Of a stretch of 64,000 nt of DNA, positions 24,043 to 37,700 are shown one piece after another (position 1 is the first letter of the stretch; each line of letters opens with the position of its first letter). The DNA comes from Sinonovacula constricta. Taxonomy: Eukaryota > Mollusca > Bivalvia > Cardiida > Solecurtidae. Where the stretch lies: NCBI GenBank assembly GCA_007844125.1, contig CM017569.1:9948519-10012518 (forward strand), given 5' to 3'. The notes below the pieces were generated by a model. That model was given only the letters and a program-made list of their open reading frames with translations, was not told the DNA's origin and ran no database searches. The position numbers and the translations under genes were made by a program.

Positions 24043-26839
24043 TATCTTTTTACTGTTTGTAAATTAAATGAGTGAACATGCGTTCGTGCTTTACTGCCCT
24101 TTAGCAACAGATGGCGCTTTACATTCTGACTAAACGTAGCAGTCATTTTAGCGTACATTCGTTCGTTGTTAGTTTGAATATTTTGCAACTGCGATACATT
24201 TTAGCAAGATTATTTATAAATATAGTTCTGTTATGTGCAATATTATGGCTAAATCACCGCTATGTTGAGGTGTTGTTTTTTTTTAATTCTTTTGTGATTT
24301 CGTTGAGCGTGTCTTTCAATAGAAAGCACACTAAATAAGTTCATACAACTACTTTTAAGAATCGTTAGCTTATGGCCATATGTAATGAGGCATGATAAGT
24401 AAAACATACTTTCAATTAAGAACTTTTTTAAATTGCCTTACTAAAAATTGCACTATAATTGCAGTAGTAATTACTTGGAGATAACGTACGTAGGTTCCCA
24501 GGACAAATGAGGGATATCCACATGCTGTGTATGCTTGATAGTTACAAGCTACATCAAATATTGTTCATTATAATTTCTGAAGTTAACAAAAAACTGGATG
24601 ATTAAAATGAGGACGTTCATTGCATATATGCTTTATGTGCAAAACCAACCAGATAAAAGATTATAGTATACTTTATATTTGCTGATATACGTGTTAAATG
24701 GTCGCCTTAAAGAGGAATGTGATTAAATGATTATATCTTGAGATGCCAAAAGTACCAAGTGTTAATAATGAAAGGTAAAATATTTGAACGTGTTCGTAAG
24801 AATAACATCCAGAAAACACTTCTATAACGATAAGAACATGTACAATGTCAATGAATTGATTCACGCAGTAGAGTACGAATGTGCTAATGACCGTTGTTTA
24901 TGAGGATATACGTTACAAGTACACACATGTATAGTCCTATGTTCGTATTATATTCTGGCATACACCATGTGTCACGGATGTCAGCAAAAGCTTTTGGTAA
25001 ATCTGAATAGATTAAATTTACGTGACGCCATGTTGCAAATTATGTGATCCAACACATGCAACTTGTCAGCAGCATTGTACGCCTTGATTATAAACATTTA
25101 CGTCCTTTTGCCAACTGACCGTTTCAAGGCGGTAACTGGTGTTGTTGTTTTTTCTTTTTGTGTGTTTTTGTCACATTTACATTTTTCCTGTTTGCCTTGG
25201 TCTTGGGGTAGTTTTAAAATTAAATATATGTGGTTATTTGGATAGGAACCTTTCTTATTAGCTTATTTACTTAAACGTATTGCATTTTCAATCTTTCTTA
25301 CATAAAATACAACGCTTTCTTTCTATAAATGTTTTTATCATTGTAACGTTTATTAAATAACTAGTAAGCGCTTCTTCCCGAAGATCGAGCGCTTCTTCCC
25401 TATTTCTTTTCAATTAATGTTTACACTGCTTCATGAGGTATGTACAAGTTTTAGAAATAAAGTCAAACGGACGACATTTTTAATATGTTTTTGATAAACC
25501 TTCGTTTATTCGTCTCACTTATTAATAAATATACTATAGCCAATAATTTCATTGAGCATTTCAAATAAACACGCCGAATGTAAACGGTGTTGTCGGTGTT
25601 TTACCAACTCTAGGTCAATTCTACATTTCTGCTGTTCCATCCTAAGATTTAATGATATTCGTTTTCTTTTAAAAGAAGACAAAGCTGGCCGTCTTCTCTT
25701 TCGAATCACGCTACCTTCACCCGCTTTTGCTATTTATAAATAAAGGGCCACGGACAAAAGTAAATAGTGTTAATACTAAAGCTTACGTAACTAATCGAAA
25801 CATTTCGGGATTTGACAGAAGTATTTTAGAACTCCCCAGTACTAGAACATGTTATAAATTAAATTATGTCTTATTGACACAATTGAAATACTGTAAACAA
25901 CTATGGACAATCAGCCATTATATGTCATAAAACGTATCTGCAACGTTATTTGCGCCAATTGTAAGGACAAAATTCCAAACCATATATAACATGAATGATC
26001 GGTCAGCGAAAATGTCTTGTTTGTCCTCTTTTAAAATATAATTTTCAAGTTATTATTTCTTGGCGTTTAATTTTTCATATAGGTAATTTTAGTATTCTGA
26101 CTGAACCAGTGCACATTTTATAAACCATTACTATAAAATGTTTAAAATGTAGGTTAGATGTATTAGTGACAAATAAGACGATACATTGCATAATTGGAGA
26201 AAAGAAACCTACCGCTTTGGTAGGTCATGGTGTTTGATTTAAAATCAAGACTCTATATTTGGAATGTATTTTAACCAACTGGCCTTTTAACCCATTATAT
26301 TATTCGAAATACGACACCGAATTAAGATTATTCTTTTTGAACTATAGAACCATTCTCAAGTTGTCAAACATATAAAACAAGAAAGTTCGGACTATCTACG
26401 AACTCCTTTATTTTCTAACGATTATAACATTTTCTCTCAATTGTTTAGTCATTACCATGATACTTTTTTCAATTAATATTATAATGGAAAAATTAATTGT
26501 ATTTTATAATTGGAACATATTTTAGACGATTATTTAATCGCCTTAATAATCTACTTTTACATTAACATTTTTCTAACCGTATTAAAAATCAAAGTTAACA
26601 TTTTAAATCCACATATCCCATATAAAATGAAAACATGTATCAGCCGCATATAAAACCTGTTTTCAATTTAATTATGTTTTATAACTTACAGTTCAAAACA
26701 TAACATATATTGTACTATTGAACTTGTCATAACAAACTCGCTGTAATATTCCATAGTATTGACATAGTCAATTGACCCGTATTAAAATGAAGAGAATGGA
26801 GACATTGTACAGCTAGAAACAATTATTATGGTAATATAA
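24043..26839. other. No gene recognised
   Basis: Only short unsupported frames (60-83 codons). One fragment of dispersed repeat C is at 25108-25140. The stretch 25550-25745 is open on both strands for about 63 codons but has no initiator or splice context that I trust. Confidence 0.4.
25108..25140 (-). repeat. Dispersed repeat C, fragment
   Basis: TTGCCAACTGACCGTTTCAA followed by GGCGGTAACTG matches the end of the copy at 52364-52452 (reverse of 17059-17095). Only this terminal part is recognisable. Confidence 0.7.
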
Positions 26840-27850
26840 TTTCAGTAAGCCATGGTGTTTCTATTTACGCTTGGGAATTTTCCCAGGGGACCTTTGCTCC
26901 ATTTACTTCCCGATGCTATATAGCTTACGAAGCACAGCGTCTACCGACTTATTAAGTAACATCCCCATTTTTATGATGGTAGCATATATAGATGTAAATG
27001 TAGCAAGGTTATGGTATTAATAGGTTTGTTTGAAACATGACCTGTCTTTACATTTAACAATTCAAGACACATTATTGATACTCGAAAAGGTGATTATGGT
27101 CGACATGGACCATATATGGTCTATCATGATATGGTCGATATTCATCATTGGCATCACCAGCATCACCAACAACTACAACTACACGATTGTTTTTCAATTC
27201 ATGCCAATCCTATTTTCAATTCAATGAAAGCATAAAGTGTTAACTATATAAGGGATAGTCAAACAATGGTCAATAGAATAACAAGTCAGCAAAAAGAACT
27301 TAATGAACTTATAGGTTTTTTTTTGGTACAAATTGCCCTTGTAACCAAACCATTTTTAAACAATGCACATATAATATAAGGATAATTGAAGACAATCTTG
27401 AGACATATACAATGTGTATGCAAAAATAGAATAGTATGAGAAGGGTTTCTGAACGTAAATTTCCGTTCTAAATTTAAATACTGCCAGTATGTACAATTTT
27501 CAGATAAATAAAAAATAAAAAAATGTGGCACACTCAGATGAAAGAAAAGGGGCAATATTCTGATTTAAGGAATTGTTTTTGATAAACACTGTATACATAA
27601 AATATATTAAAACGTATCTCGATATGCTTTGCAGGAAAAAGAAAGTCTTCATATTATGAATTCAGGAGTGTTTATGTAGCGGGTCGTTGGGCACTGGTCT
27701 CTGTCATATTGGATTGAATGGATGACTTGCTCTGTCCGAAACGTGAGATTACTGTTATCCGGTGGGATGGAGGCTAAGGGAGGCTGTGGAATCTAGGAAC
27801 TCCAAACTTTGACATAGGGGTTAATTAAGAAGTGGTTACTGGAAGTGTAC
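26840..27850. repeat. Duplicated block E, upstream of exon 1c
   Basis: Counterpart of block D. The conserved 'ACTTTGACATA' plus 'GGGTTAATTAAGAAG' segment ends about 250 bp before the exon 1c ATG, so this block is a reasonable place for promoter or enhancer elements of exon 1c. That role is inference from position. Confidence 0.6.
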
Positions 27851-28092
27851 GAGGAATACTGAACAGAAACCACACCGTAAACAAATATATGGACTGCATG
27901 TCATAGAAGGATTGTTAACATACTGTGACTGTTGTCAATCATAGTGGTAGTTTCTATTATTAGAGGTTTTATTTGTAACAGTGTTGTGGTGAAAAGCAAC
28001 ATCACCGTGGTTTTAGACATCATATAGTGGGGATTAACTACATTATATTGGAGTTATAGTGTTATTTGCCTTTTGTAAACAAAGCGCTGAAA

Positions 28093-28138
28093 ATGGAATC
28101 TGTCGAAGCTTTTAAGAAATTGTTTGAAATTGGAAAGC
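28093..28138 (+). CDS. Alternative first coding exon 1c (partial CDS)
   Basis: This 46-nt exon candidate encodes MESVEAFKKLFEIGK plus the first base (C) of a split codon, ending at GTAAGT (28139). It is one codon shorter than exons 1a and 1b (the 'DG' pair is a single E). The shared core is A-F-x-K-L-x-E-I-G-K. A TGA lies just upstream of the ATG (GCGCTGAAAATGG) and the ATG context is good (AAAATGG). It is the nearest of the three to the microexon at 36101, to which it joins as R-K-A-Q-N-G-T-M. If the model is right, intron 1 from here is 7.96 kb. The family is unrecognised. Confidence 0.6.
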
Positions 28139-30154
28139 GTAAGTGTGTATTTATACTAAAAAGAAAATTAATATTGTTTAAAAGCTTTAAGTATATGTAA
28201 TAATTAACATTGTTTCCATAGATATGTGATTATGTAAAACTAATGATTATAGCACGACGAAGCATAGATGCATCAGTATCAGAATTGTTTGTATGTACTA
28301 GTACAGTATCTGTCCAAAACTCCATTAAACCGTGTTTATAAGTAATTATAAACGTAGATATCCGCTCTTTGAATCATGTCTGTCAAAAGGCTCCATTTCA
28401 ACAGTTTATGGTTGTAAATAAACAAAACGGCATCATGCCACTAGTTAAAAGTTTAAAGTTACAAAGGCACTCTATCACTAGAAATTAGGTTAAAATTTCA
28501 AAAGATACCATTTCAACAGTTTGAAGTGTTACATCTTTCATTCAGCTACATTTAGAATTTTTGAATTCCAATAGGGCACAATTCCCTCAGTCAGAAGTCT
28601 TAAATTTAAAAAGAGACAATTTATGTTTTGTTTTTGTATTTTGGGTTTTACGGCACACCGACACTTGATAGGTCATATGGCACCGAATACATTAAAGTTT
28701 AACGAGAATAGAATATAATTAGGTTAAAACTTAAATACGTGAGTAGAAATAAAAATATATCAGGATCAAAATGTAAATTATAAGTGAAAATAGATTAAGG
28801 AACAATTTAACTATAAAGAATTTCATATTTCTTTTTTAAACTATCGAAACTCCATTATTTCTCTCTTAACAGAGAAACGAGAGCTACGAATGATACAAAA
28901 ATATGTTAACACGTTAAAGTCAGAACATTTTTTCTCTGAAAATATTCAATTGTTACTTTTATTAGTAGATACTATAATAATATAAGTATACCGCATTATA
29001 ACTGGACGGTTTCTTGTGTTTTTTTACTCAGTTCCACTTTCAAAATTGTACCGGTTGCAATTAAATAAATACGCTAGGTAAATATAATTACAATACAATC
29101 ATTTGTAAACTGATCATACTAAAATACTGGTATATTTTAAAATGACAATACACCTAAAGCAATATAAGATAACAGAAACATAGACTTATCAATTGCTACA
29201 GGTACACTACACACATTTTACAAACACGCCAAATGTTATCAACATTTTATTACATGTTACACGAAGTCGTGTTCTCTTTGTCAGCGGTTTAAGATTGACA
29301 TGATTGTAGGATTAAAGTTAAGTTTAATCCATGCTGAAGTCAATGTAGAATATTTGTTAGCAGATTGTTTATGCTACACTTTTCCTACTCATACCGTGCA
29401 TACAAATGCCTAGATAAATGAATATGCGGTGTAGGATTAAGTGGGATAATGCACGATCATGCTAGAACCGGAGGTTGCTGTAGACATATTAATACTGTAC
29501 ATGTAAACCTCTTCAGCGATAAATGTGTATACAGTTCATTGAGTTCTTGGAGCTACCTGTTGGCACGGATGCAGGAGCAGTCTCTGACATAATAAGCACA
29601 GTTAAATAAACAAGACAACTATTTGCCAATTAAGTGGCCCACAAAGCGTGAGGAAGGTAATGCAATTAAATGGCTTTATATTGCGGCAGGCTTGGTTGTC
29701 CTAGTTTAATAGCTCGAACAAGGTGTCACTTGTAGCGCTCAGTTATAATATTGATTAAGCTTTCTTGTTTCTCTTTATTAGAGTTTTATATATGAAAGTG
29801 ATTCGTATAAAATATGTATACTATGTGTAGGGCAAATTATACTGAATTCGAAAATAACCAACTGAAAGCTCCAGGCCATAACACGGTGTAGGTGCGACTT
29901 CTATGAAATGCTTATAAAATATATCATACGGTCGCCCGTGGTCAAAGAAACATCCCATCTTAGTGAATCTTTATTAAATTTAACATATTGAACGTAAACA
30001 TTCCGTTACTAGATATGCTTCTTTCCTTATGTGTTTTAAATCAATGATAATTAATATATATTTTCTGCCAAAAAGGTAATGTGACCTTGCAATATAGTAT
30101 GGGTTAATAATGCACGACTCCTTAATTCTGAATTGCTTTAAATGCAACAATTAT
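28139..30154. other. Intron after exon 1c; no gene recognised
   Basis: AT-rich sequence without repeats or frames that I can support. Confidence 0.45.
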
Positions 30155-30386
30155 ACGGGGACGCCTGTGGCATAGTGGCAGAGTGGCTGACTTGTAACTC
30201 CCCTGACTGCTTATCCCCTCACTGCGTGGCTTTGAGTCCCGTTCGGGGCGATGGACTTAATGTGGGAAGGATTTCCAGCTGACTTGCCGTGCGGTGACAA
30301 TTGTCTGGGGTCTTCCTCCACCAAAATAGCTGGACGTCGCTATCATAACTGGTCGCTGTATTTTAAATACAAAAACAAAACAAACA
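30155..30386 (+). mobile_element. SINE family B, most complete copy
   Basis: The tRNA-like head has an A-box-like 'TGGCATAGTGGCAGAGTGGC' (about 30168-30187) and a B-box-like 'GGCTTTGAGTCCCGTTC' (about 30228-30244). It is followed by a body with 'GACTTGCCGTGCGGTGACAA', 'TTGTCTGGGGTCTTCCTCCA' and 'ATCATAACTGGTCGCTGTAT', and an 'ACAAAAACAAAACAAAC' tail. Copies at 3190 and 22455 share the body and tail. The copies are diverged, so the family is probably not young. Confidence 0.7.
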
Positions 30387-32641
30387 TAATAATTACACAA
30401 AACATAGTTTTATCTTGAGATACGCAGAACAATATGTAATTTGGTATATGAAGAAGAATAAATGTGAAAGTTTTATTTATAGGAATCTGTGCCAATCCGC
30501 CTCGTTCATACAATTATTTTGTTAACTGTTTGTTAGTTCAAACGGATAAACTATGGTACCTCGTTCTTTTCGTTAGTGTTGTGTGCTAGGTTGAGTTACA
30601 TAGTTTGCAGAAGTAAGGGTTCCTCGCTTGGATACATTTATAAGAAATATAAAAATCTATTGGTTTATATCAAAGCTTAAATCGTCATTTTGATTTTTTA
30701 ATGATATAGCAACATGATTAAAAACGTGTTTTAAAAGGAAATTTCAATTGTTCAGAATGTTTTGTTTTTTGTTTCTTGTTGTTGTTTTGTTTGTTTGTTG
30801 TTGTTTTTTTGTTTTGTTTTTTTGTTGTTGTTTGTTTTTTGTTCGTTTTGTGGGTTTTTAATTTGTATTTTAAATTTGTGTAACAAAGAAGAACCTTTAT
30901 TTAGTAGACTTTACATTACTTCATATGATATTTCCAATTTGAAACAAATGTTGGTCGAGTTAGATTGATGTGTTACGTGGAGTGGTATAAAATATATATG
31001 TTTGAAAAATTAACCATAAAATGTTCACTCTCAAACTAACTGCCATAAAGCAAAACCTCAAACAATTTTGTAAGCAATATAAATTGACCTTTGAATATTG
31101 TTATTACACGCAGCATCGTAAGGAGTGTGTAATTCTGAAGTGATTTTTTCAGTATGTTGGTATGTCGATCATTTTGTTAAAGTAATTATTTAAGCATTCA
31201 GAACCAATCTCCGTTTTGTTTGTTTTATATTATTTAATCGACATTGACATGTGTTTCAAATGATAAATGAAATGCGTTTGATGTTTTAAACAAATGCGAC
31301 GAACTACGTTGTATAATTACCTTGGAGATATTTTATGACAGCACGTATATATAAACAGTAAACCATATATTGGGGTTTTTAGAAAATGGTCGTATATAAC
31401 TTCCAGGTTGCCATTGTCAAAGCTGGAAACAACGTAATAATATAAAGATAATGCCTTCAAAATTTCGGTTCTTTAATTCAATTACAGAAGCATGCTTTAC
31501 ATATAGGAACCGTCCTATAAAATTGTCATATTGAGGGTCTTCCTATCTTGCAAGTATGCATGGTATTTGTCATAATTATAATAAATTATAAGCGCATCAT
31601 TCGAATGCATGGACAGGTTCCCCTTCATAAGATATAAAGTTTAGTAAAAGTTACGGGTCTGTTCACATCCACGGTTGGCAATTGTTGCCTCTTTAAAGGC
31701 ACTTAGGATGGTTATTTGTAAACATAATTAAAGAGTGTGTGTTTCCTTCAATCCTGTTTTGTTCATCCAGATGACGTGACTTATTTTCATTTCTCGATTC
31801 ACCGCAGTTTTACAATTATATATTAATATTCATTGTCAATACTCACAGAGAAAAGAATTCTAACAATTACAAACTTTTCACGAGCTACACAATTAATGTT
31901 TCAGACAGTATAACTATATTACATACAGAATTACAATTTAAATCTTAACTGTTCACATTGAAAATCCAAAAGCCGTTTTCCTAATTACACAAAAGGAAAG
32001 CAGCTTTTTTTCTCACGTAATACATTTCATTTATATCTTAAGCTGTCCATGTACATGTACATTTCGTAATTCAAACCATAATCACCACAGCGACATAGGT
32101 GCATGAAAGTATACAGAAGAGATGTGCAAAAAAAGGTGAATATTGCTCCTATTGATACCTTAAAAGTTATTGAAAATATAAAAAAAAAAAATCTTCGTTT
32201 TGACTAAAACGGGTTTATCGACTCTCAATTGTCTCAAGCATGGCTACATGTAGCATAATTCTACCTGTAACTACCGACAATAACCTAGATTCACATATAG
32301 GAAGTCTTTTAAAGTCTGATTTTCTAAAAACCTGGCTCACAAAGTTTGCTTATGAGCATTGTTTTAATCTTATGTAGCGATCAGGGTATCTTTGTCTTCC
32401 TGTGGCTCCTTTACTTAACACAAAGATAAAACCTTCTGTTATTTCGCATCCTACGGGTAGTTTAGGAGTAGGAGACACGTTCATGTAGAAAATCTCTATT
32501 CTTCGCATTCGGTGTTTCAGCAAATTAAATATTGGACCTTTGCCTTTCATATCATGATGAAAAACACTAAATAGATTTCAATCCTTAGGGAAAAAGGAAG
32601 TAATACAACAAGAACATAAAACATTGTAAAGAAAAACACGT
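30387..32641. other. No gene recognised
   Basis: A T/G-rich low-complexity run (TTTTGTTTTT/TTGTTG) occupies about 30758-30860. The 66-codon minus-strand frame at 32350-32550 lies in the same frame as the one at 32716-32883 but is separated from it by several stops. Confidence 0.4.
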
Positions 32642-32910
32642 TTAAAAAGCAGGCAGATCGGCTTTGCTAGAACTGTCTATTGTTCTCACACGTTCTACAG
32701 AAGACAGATAGAAATTTAGCAGAAATCGATAAATTCTGTCGACAGTTGATGGACAGTGTGATCCCTTTCTGCTTCCTTTGAGAGTATGGGATCTAGGCTT
32801 CTGAGATACGATGTGTCTAAATAATTCGTCACGGTATTTTCTAACGTCAACTTTAAAGATTCCTTGACACTACCTAAATTCATTATAAAACAGTCCAAAT
32901 TTTCCGTCAA
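32642..32910 (-). CDS. Candidate minus-strand coding segment (unrecognised)
   Basis: Two overlapping minus-strand frames are open here. Frame 1 has an ATG at 32883 and runs 55 codons to a TAA at 32716 (starts M-N-L-G-S-V-K-E-S-L). The other frame is open from 32869 to a TAA at 32642 (75 codons, including K-V-D-V-R-K-Y-R-D-E-L-F-R and S-S-V-E-R-V-R-T-I-D). The stretch looks richer in G+C than its flanks, and the residue mix is not low-complexity. A possible acceptor (AATTTAG) lies at about 32875 on the minus strand. It could be an exon or pseudogene fragment of a nested gene. I recognise no domain, and both frames could be open by chance. Confidence 0.25.
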
Positions 32911-35900
32911 ATTTTAAAAAAGCGTCAGAATATATTTCAGGATATTTTTACTGTGAAAGGAAGAACTATTTGTGAACTTTCACGGCGATTTTCGCTGTTA
33001 ATTGTTTAGAAATAAACTTATTGTTTTGCATAAGTTTACATATGATGAATGAGTTCATGAGTTCGGTAATGTCCTTTACTTTCCATTAAACAGCTGTTGT
33101 GGCGTCATTATAGAGACTGTATCACCAAAGAGTGTGCCTACGCTACACATTCCATCATTGCATATATGTTATGAACGTGAATAACGACGGTATCCAATTT
33201 TTTATGAATTCCATTATATTTAAACGATTGCCAGCACACGAATAAAGTCGATATTAATAAAAAAATATTCTTAAATCAAAACTTTTTTATAATCGTATAA
33301 TCTTTTTTATGCAAATGGAAGTTTTCAAAATAACCTGCCTTAGGCGCAGTAATTTCCTTTTTAATTTACGAGAACGTGTCAGATCATTTCCGAACATAAA
33401 TGACAACATTGGCGATTAATCACGGGCAATTAACGACATTCTTCTGCGGAAACGTTGGCGCTTAGAACTGAATATATAGTTCTAACTTACGGATTAATTA
33501 CAGCAATATACATGTATATGCGCTTTAATATCGCTACCACCAACACTTTACTATTGCCATAGTTATATACATACATTTGTACCGATAATCAAGAGTTCAT
33601 GGCGGTGTGTGTATATCTGTGTCTCTTTGTGCTTTAAAACGTAGTAAATAAATAATATTATGGTATTCCGACGATGCATAAATAGCAAAATATTTTAGTA
33701 CAAACATGCAGTAAATATGAGGCATTAGGTCAACAACAGAACAACAAACGATAACTTACTCTACATAGTTCAGGACATTTGCATGTATATATTAATTCAT
33801 ATCGAGTAAAAAATACTTTTAAAGTTCAGAATGCTTTGTACTGAGTTATTTAAGAAATGAGAAAAAATTGTATTGTAAACACATTTTAAAGAAAAAAAGA
33901 CTATTGCTGAAATAGACAATAAGAGATTAGCAATGTGTAGTGGCAGTGTTATACTAAGAGTGTTCCAAGATCGAGGCGAGTAGACAGCAGGGAAGTGCTT
34001 GCATCATTTTTTAGACACGGCTATAATACAGTACACGCTGAATGTGTATGGAACTAATCAGTTCTGAGATACATTTGTCCTGACAGGCGGAGTACTGCTA
34101 GTGTCAAGGGGCGTGTATTAATGTCACTGTGCGTTATCTTGCAGACACTGGGGAGGATCTATATTCAACAATAACTCGTACTTTCTAGCTAGAAACAAAA
34201 TCATAATAAAGCCTTATATAAAGCAAGACGCTTTACCGTAGCTCCAGGTTCACGGGTGTAGGCTATGGTTACTTGCAATAAATTTACCTCTCGGATATAT
34301 ACATTACCACATTTACACATGTTTATGTCAGATCCCATAACTGAAGTTGAAACAAGCTGCTCTTATCTTTTTTGTTTTCATGCGACTCCTGTGGAGATAT
34401 TCGAGTGAGTGAGTTTCCAAAGGTTCTACTAAAGCAATTATATAAATTTAAATCACGCAGTGATCTTCCTTACAAACAATTCGTGTCCTGTGGTAAGCTC
34501 TATGGTCACGTGGCAACTTGCCCCGACACTGAATGCTGCGTTGTCAAAAAGGTGCTGTGTGTGTTGCTAAATGTGTTAAAAATAAGTAAAACTGACCCTA
34601 GTTTGTACATTGTATCAGTTATGATCCAGCATTTTTCTTAAAAACCGAAATGCTTTTTCAGTAAAGCGTGACCCACATATATTTACAGTACCTTATATGG
34701 AAGTTTGAATGTAATACTATGGCATGGGTTTTATGCACAGTTCTGATAATATGTACAAAACCTACGTCCTCACGCAAACTAGGACAACTGTTGGCACTAA
34801 GTAAAAAAAACAGCTTCCCTATGGGAGAGATTGATAAGCTTCTGATGTTAACTCCTGGCATTTAGTGTAGGGCGATTGATCACTCGACCGAGATGGAAAT
34901 ATGTCCAGACAGCTAATACTGGTCAGTGACCAGGATATTGTGTAATAAACATTGTGCAATATGCTCCAGGCCATAGCTTGTGCGTACGTTCATACCAAGG
35001 CATTAGTCATGACATACGAATATGGATATGAAGGATATGATATATATTTTAATGCATTTTTGATAGAAGTCACAGAAATACAATTCTGTTCACTGTAAAA
35101 CGTGGAGATATAATCGGTGAAGGGAGGCATCACCGTTGTTTATACAAAAAACCCGTCTCCACCTAAGCATTAATTATAAATAATCTTTTACATAACTTTT
35201 ACGCCGAGGCTCTGGCAAATAAAACGTTCCTGTATAAAGACCGATCCTCGGACAAAATGTCTTTTACTAAATCTCACTATAAAATACACTTTATTGTATC
35301 AATATACGTATGTAATACCATTAAAAGCGTGCACGTGTTTCAGCTTACAGGCTTTAATAAATATTTAAAAATGAGGTAACGTTTGAAGTTTAATGCTTCC
35401 AATTAATGACATTCTTTCACTCATTCGTTTTTGTCTGTTCGAAAAAATGTGTGTTGGTGTAATTTACTGACCATAAAAGAGAACAGGAATACGTGATATT
35501 CAATTTGTTTTAAATATTTATAGACTGACGCTAATTTTAGCTTTGCGGATTCCGTGTGTTTGGTCGCCATAGCTGTATGAATTATCATTCACTAGCTTCC
35601 AGCAGAATTGTTTTTTCTCTCTTGAATCAAAATACAATTAAGTTTGAACACTTTCGGTTTCTCCAAAGATTTAAATCTGTTATTTCCGGATTTCACACGC
35701 TTGCTGTTAAATTTTGCCCGATTATTTAGCAATGATAAGATTTTGGAGTTGATGAAGCGAAGATTGAAGTGGGTTCCTGAGTTAGGATAAACCCTTTGCT
35801 ACATGTATGAGACTCTATGAGTTGTGCATGGCCATTAATTCTTGTTGAGTGATAAGGCTTATTGATCAAAATAAACAAATAATTTTTAAACGTGTATAAT

Positions 35901-36100
35901 TAATGTGTCTGTAAGATTAAAAACAATAAGAAAAAACAGTTTGCATAGTAGTCTGTCGGAGGAGATCAGTATATGCTTAATTTAGTTCCCACCACATCGC
36001 GTATGCAAATGCAATATTCTTTAATTGTTTGATCATAATAAAAATTGACATTTTGTTTTATAATTATTTACACTCATCATGTATCCTTTATCTGTTGCAG
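32911..36100. other. No firm gene; a weak open region at 34372-34865
   Basis: 34372-34641 (+) is open for 89 codons with several Cys pairs (C-D-S-C-G-D, C-P-D-T-E-C-C) and 34668-34865 for 65 more, in a patch slightly richer in G+C. There is no ATG at the left end and no clear splice pair, so I do not call a gene. The rest is featureless. Confidence 0.35.
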
Positions 36101-36124
36101 GTAAGGCTCAAAACGGTACTATGG
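36101..36124 (+). CDS. Candidate 24-nt symmetric microexon (partial CDS)
   Basis: It lies between a strong acceptor (TTTATCTGTTGCAG) and a perfect GTAAGT donor. Entered in phase 1 after exon 1b or 1c it reads (C)GT AAG GCT CAA AAC GGT ACT ATG G, that is R-K-A-Q-N-G-T-M, and leaves in phase 1. It is therefore 8 codons, frame-neutral and skippable. The sequence begins with GTAAG itself, so the exon could look like a second donor; no alternative acceptor nearby gives a better fit. Phase agreement with three upstream first exons is the main support. An exon this short could still be a chance pairing. Confidence 0.45.
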
Positions 36125-37607
36125 GTAAGTGTTGTTTATAAACTGTCTGGCGAACCCTAATCCTCTCTGGTTTTGAAAGCATGTGTTCACTTTAGTTTTG
36201 AAGATTCTCGTTTAGTGATGATATCATGTAAATAAATTTGTCATTTAAGCGTAACCATAGTAATATATTTGCATTAAATCGAGTTTTATTTGTACTTTTT
36301 TTCGAATAGGATAGCTCAGTTCATTTTGCAAATATCCACTCTTAAACAAAAATACGTCATTTTCGAAAAGATCATTGTATGATTTTTAAGTCCTACTTAA
36401 ACTGTGTTCATATGTTCAGTTGTGTTATCTTTACTTACAAGAAAAACATACATATCAATTGCAGATGGTATACGTTTACAATTTTATTGATGATAAAAAG
36501 TCAACATTAATTAATAATAAAACTGGCACATGCTAAGTCAAGTCAGAGAAGGTAAGGGTTTATTCTCTCCTAGCTTACATTTCTCTTTTAAATATTGTAA
36601 TGCTTTGTTCTCGTGTTCAGCCTCCGCGCGCACCCTATCCACGATTATCACGATTATTATATCAAAGATGGTCCTTCAAGTCTCATAAGTTACATTGTAC
36701 AATGAGAATGGTTGCCTTAGGTGAAGTGTGCTGAACGTTACAAAGTAATTTAACTCACTGTGCTATATAAGGGCTTGTTGACATCATAGGTTCTGAATTA
36801 AGTACGATTCGTTCTACTAACATATTTTGATAACTTGATCCACAGTTCTATTTTCGGTATCTTAATAATATATACCCTGACATTACATACATATTTAAAC
36901 AATTTTAGTTTAGTAATTTAACAAATGTACTAATAATTCGATACGACAGTAGTATGTTAGTCGATCAAAATAAAAACGATATATAATGAGCATCCACTTA
37001 TAAACAAGTAAGATAAACAAAATTGATTAAAACAACTGTTGAATTGTATCATTCATCTAAAGCTCCAAATCATAATAACGTTTTCCTCCTCTCAAGGACT
37101 TTAACTAATCCGGTGAACATTAATTGGGTTCTAAGCATCTATTCGCGTCTGCAATACTTTCTTAAACTGTAACAAAACATACTACATCTACAAACGCACA
37201 TATATACCAGCAGAATGTATTTTATGGGAAACCTTGTAGACAATTACATCTCTTCTTTATAAATAATTGAATATTCACTCCAGGAAATGAACTGTCAAAT
37301 ATTGAAAATATATTTGCGCACCTCTTGGCGCTATGTTGATAAGACCACGAGCCGTTAAAGCTTCCCAAAAGACCCGTCCGCATATTGCAACTGATCTCGT
37401 TCGGAATTATGTGGTTTATGCCCTTCCTCTACGCGTTTATGTTGAAAGATGTGTACTAAGATCGTTTGAGAAATTTCCAATATAATACTCGAATATACGT
37501 CGTTTGCTGGGCGAGAACTGTGCTGACGTACTGTCTGGACAAAAAACCTGTGACATGGGCCAACAGACATATGTCAACCTTTGTGGATAATTGATAAAGG
37601 GGCCTTT

Positions 37608-37608
<1 letters not shown>
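36125..37608. other. Intron; no gene recognised
   Basis: No features supported. The 71-codon minus-strand frame at 37355-37570 is not supported. Confidence 0.45.
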
Positions 37609-37664
<56 letters not shown>

Positions 37665-37700
37665 TATATATACAGTATATATACAGTATATACAGTTTGT
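37609..37700. repeat. (TA)n microsatellite with ACAGTATATAT tail units
   Basis: About 50 bp of pure TA followed by three or four copies of an 'ACAGTATATAT' variant. Confidence 0.95.

Noticed and set aside
34372..34865. Cys-containing open region as a gene
   Set aside because: No initiator at the left end, no splice pair and no family match; left as a weak note.
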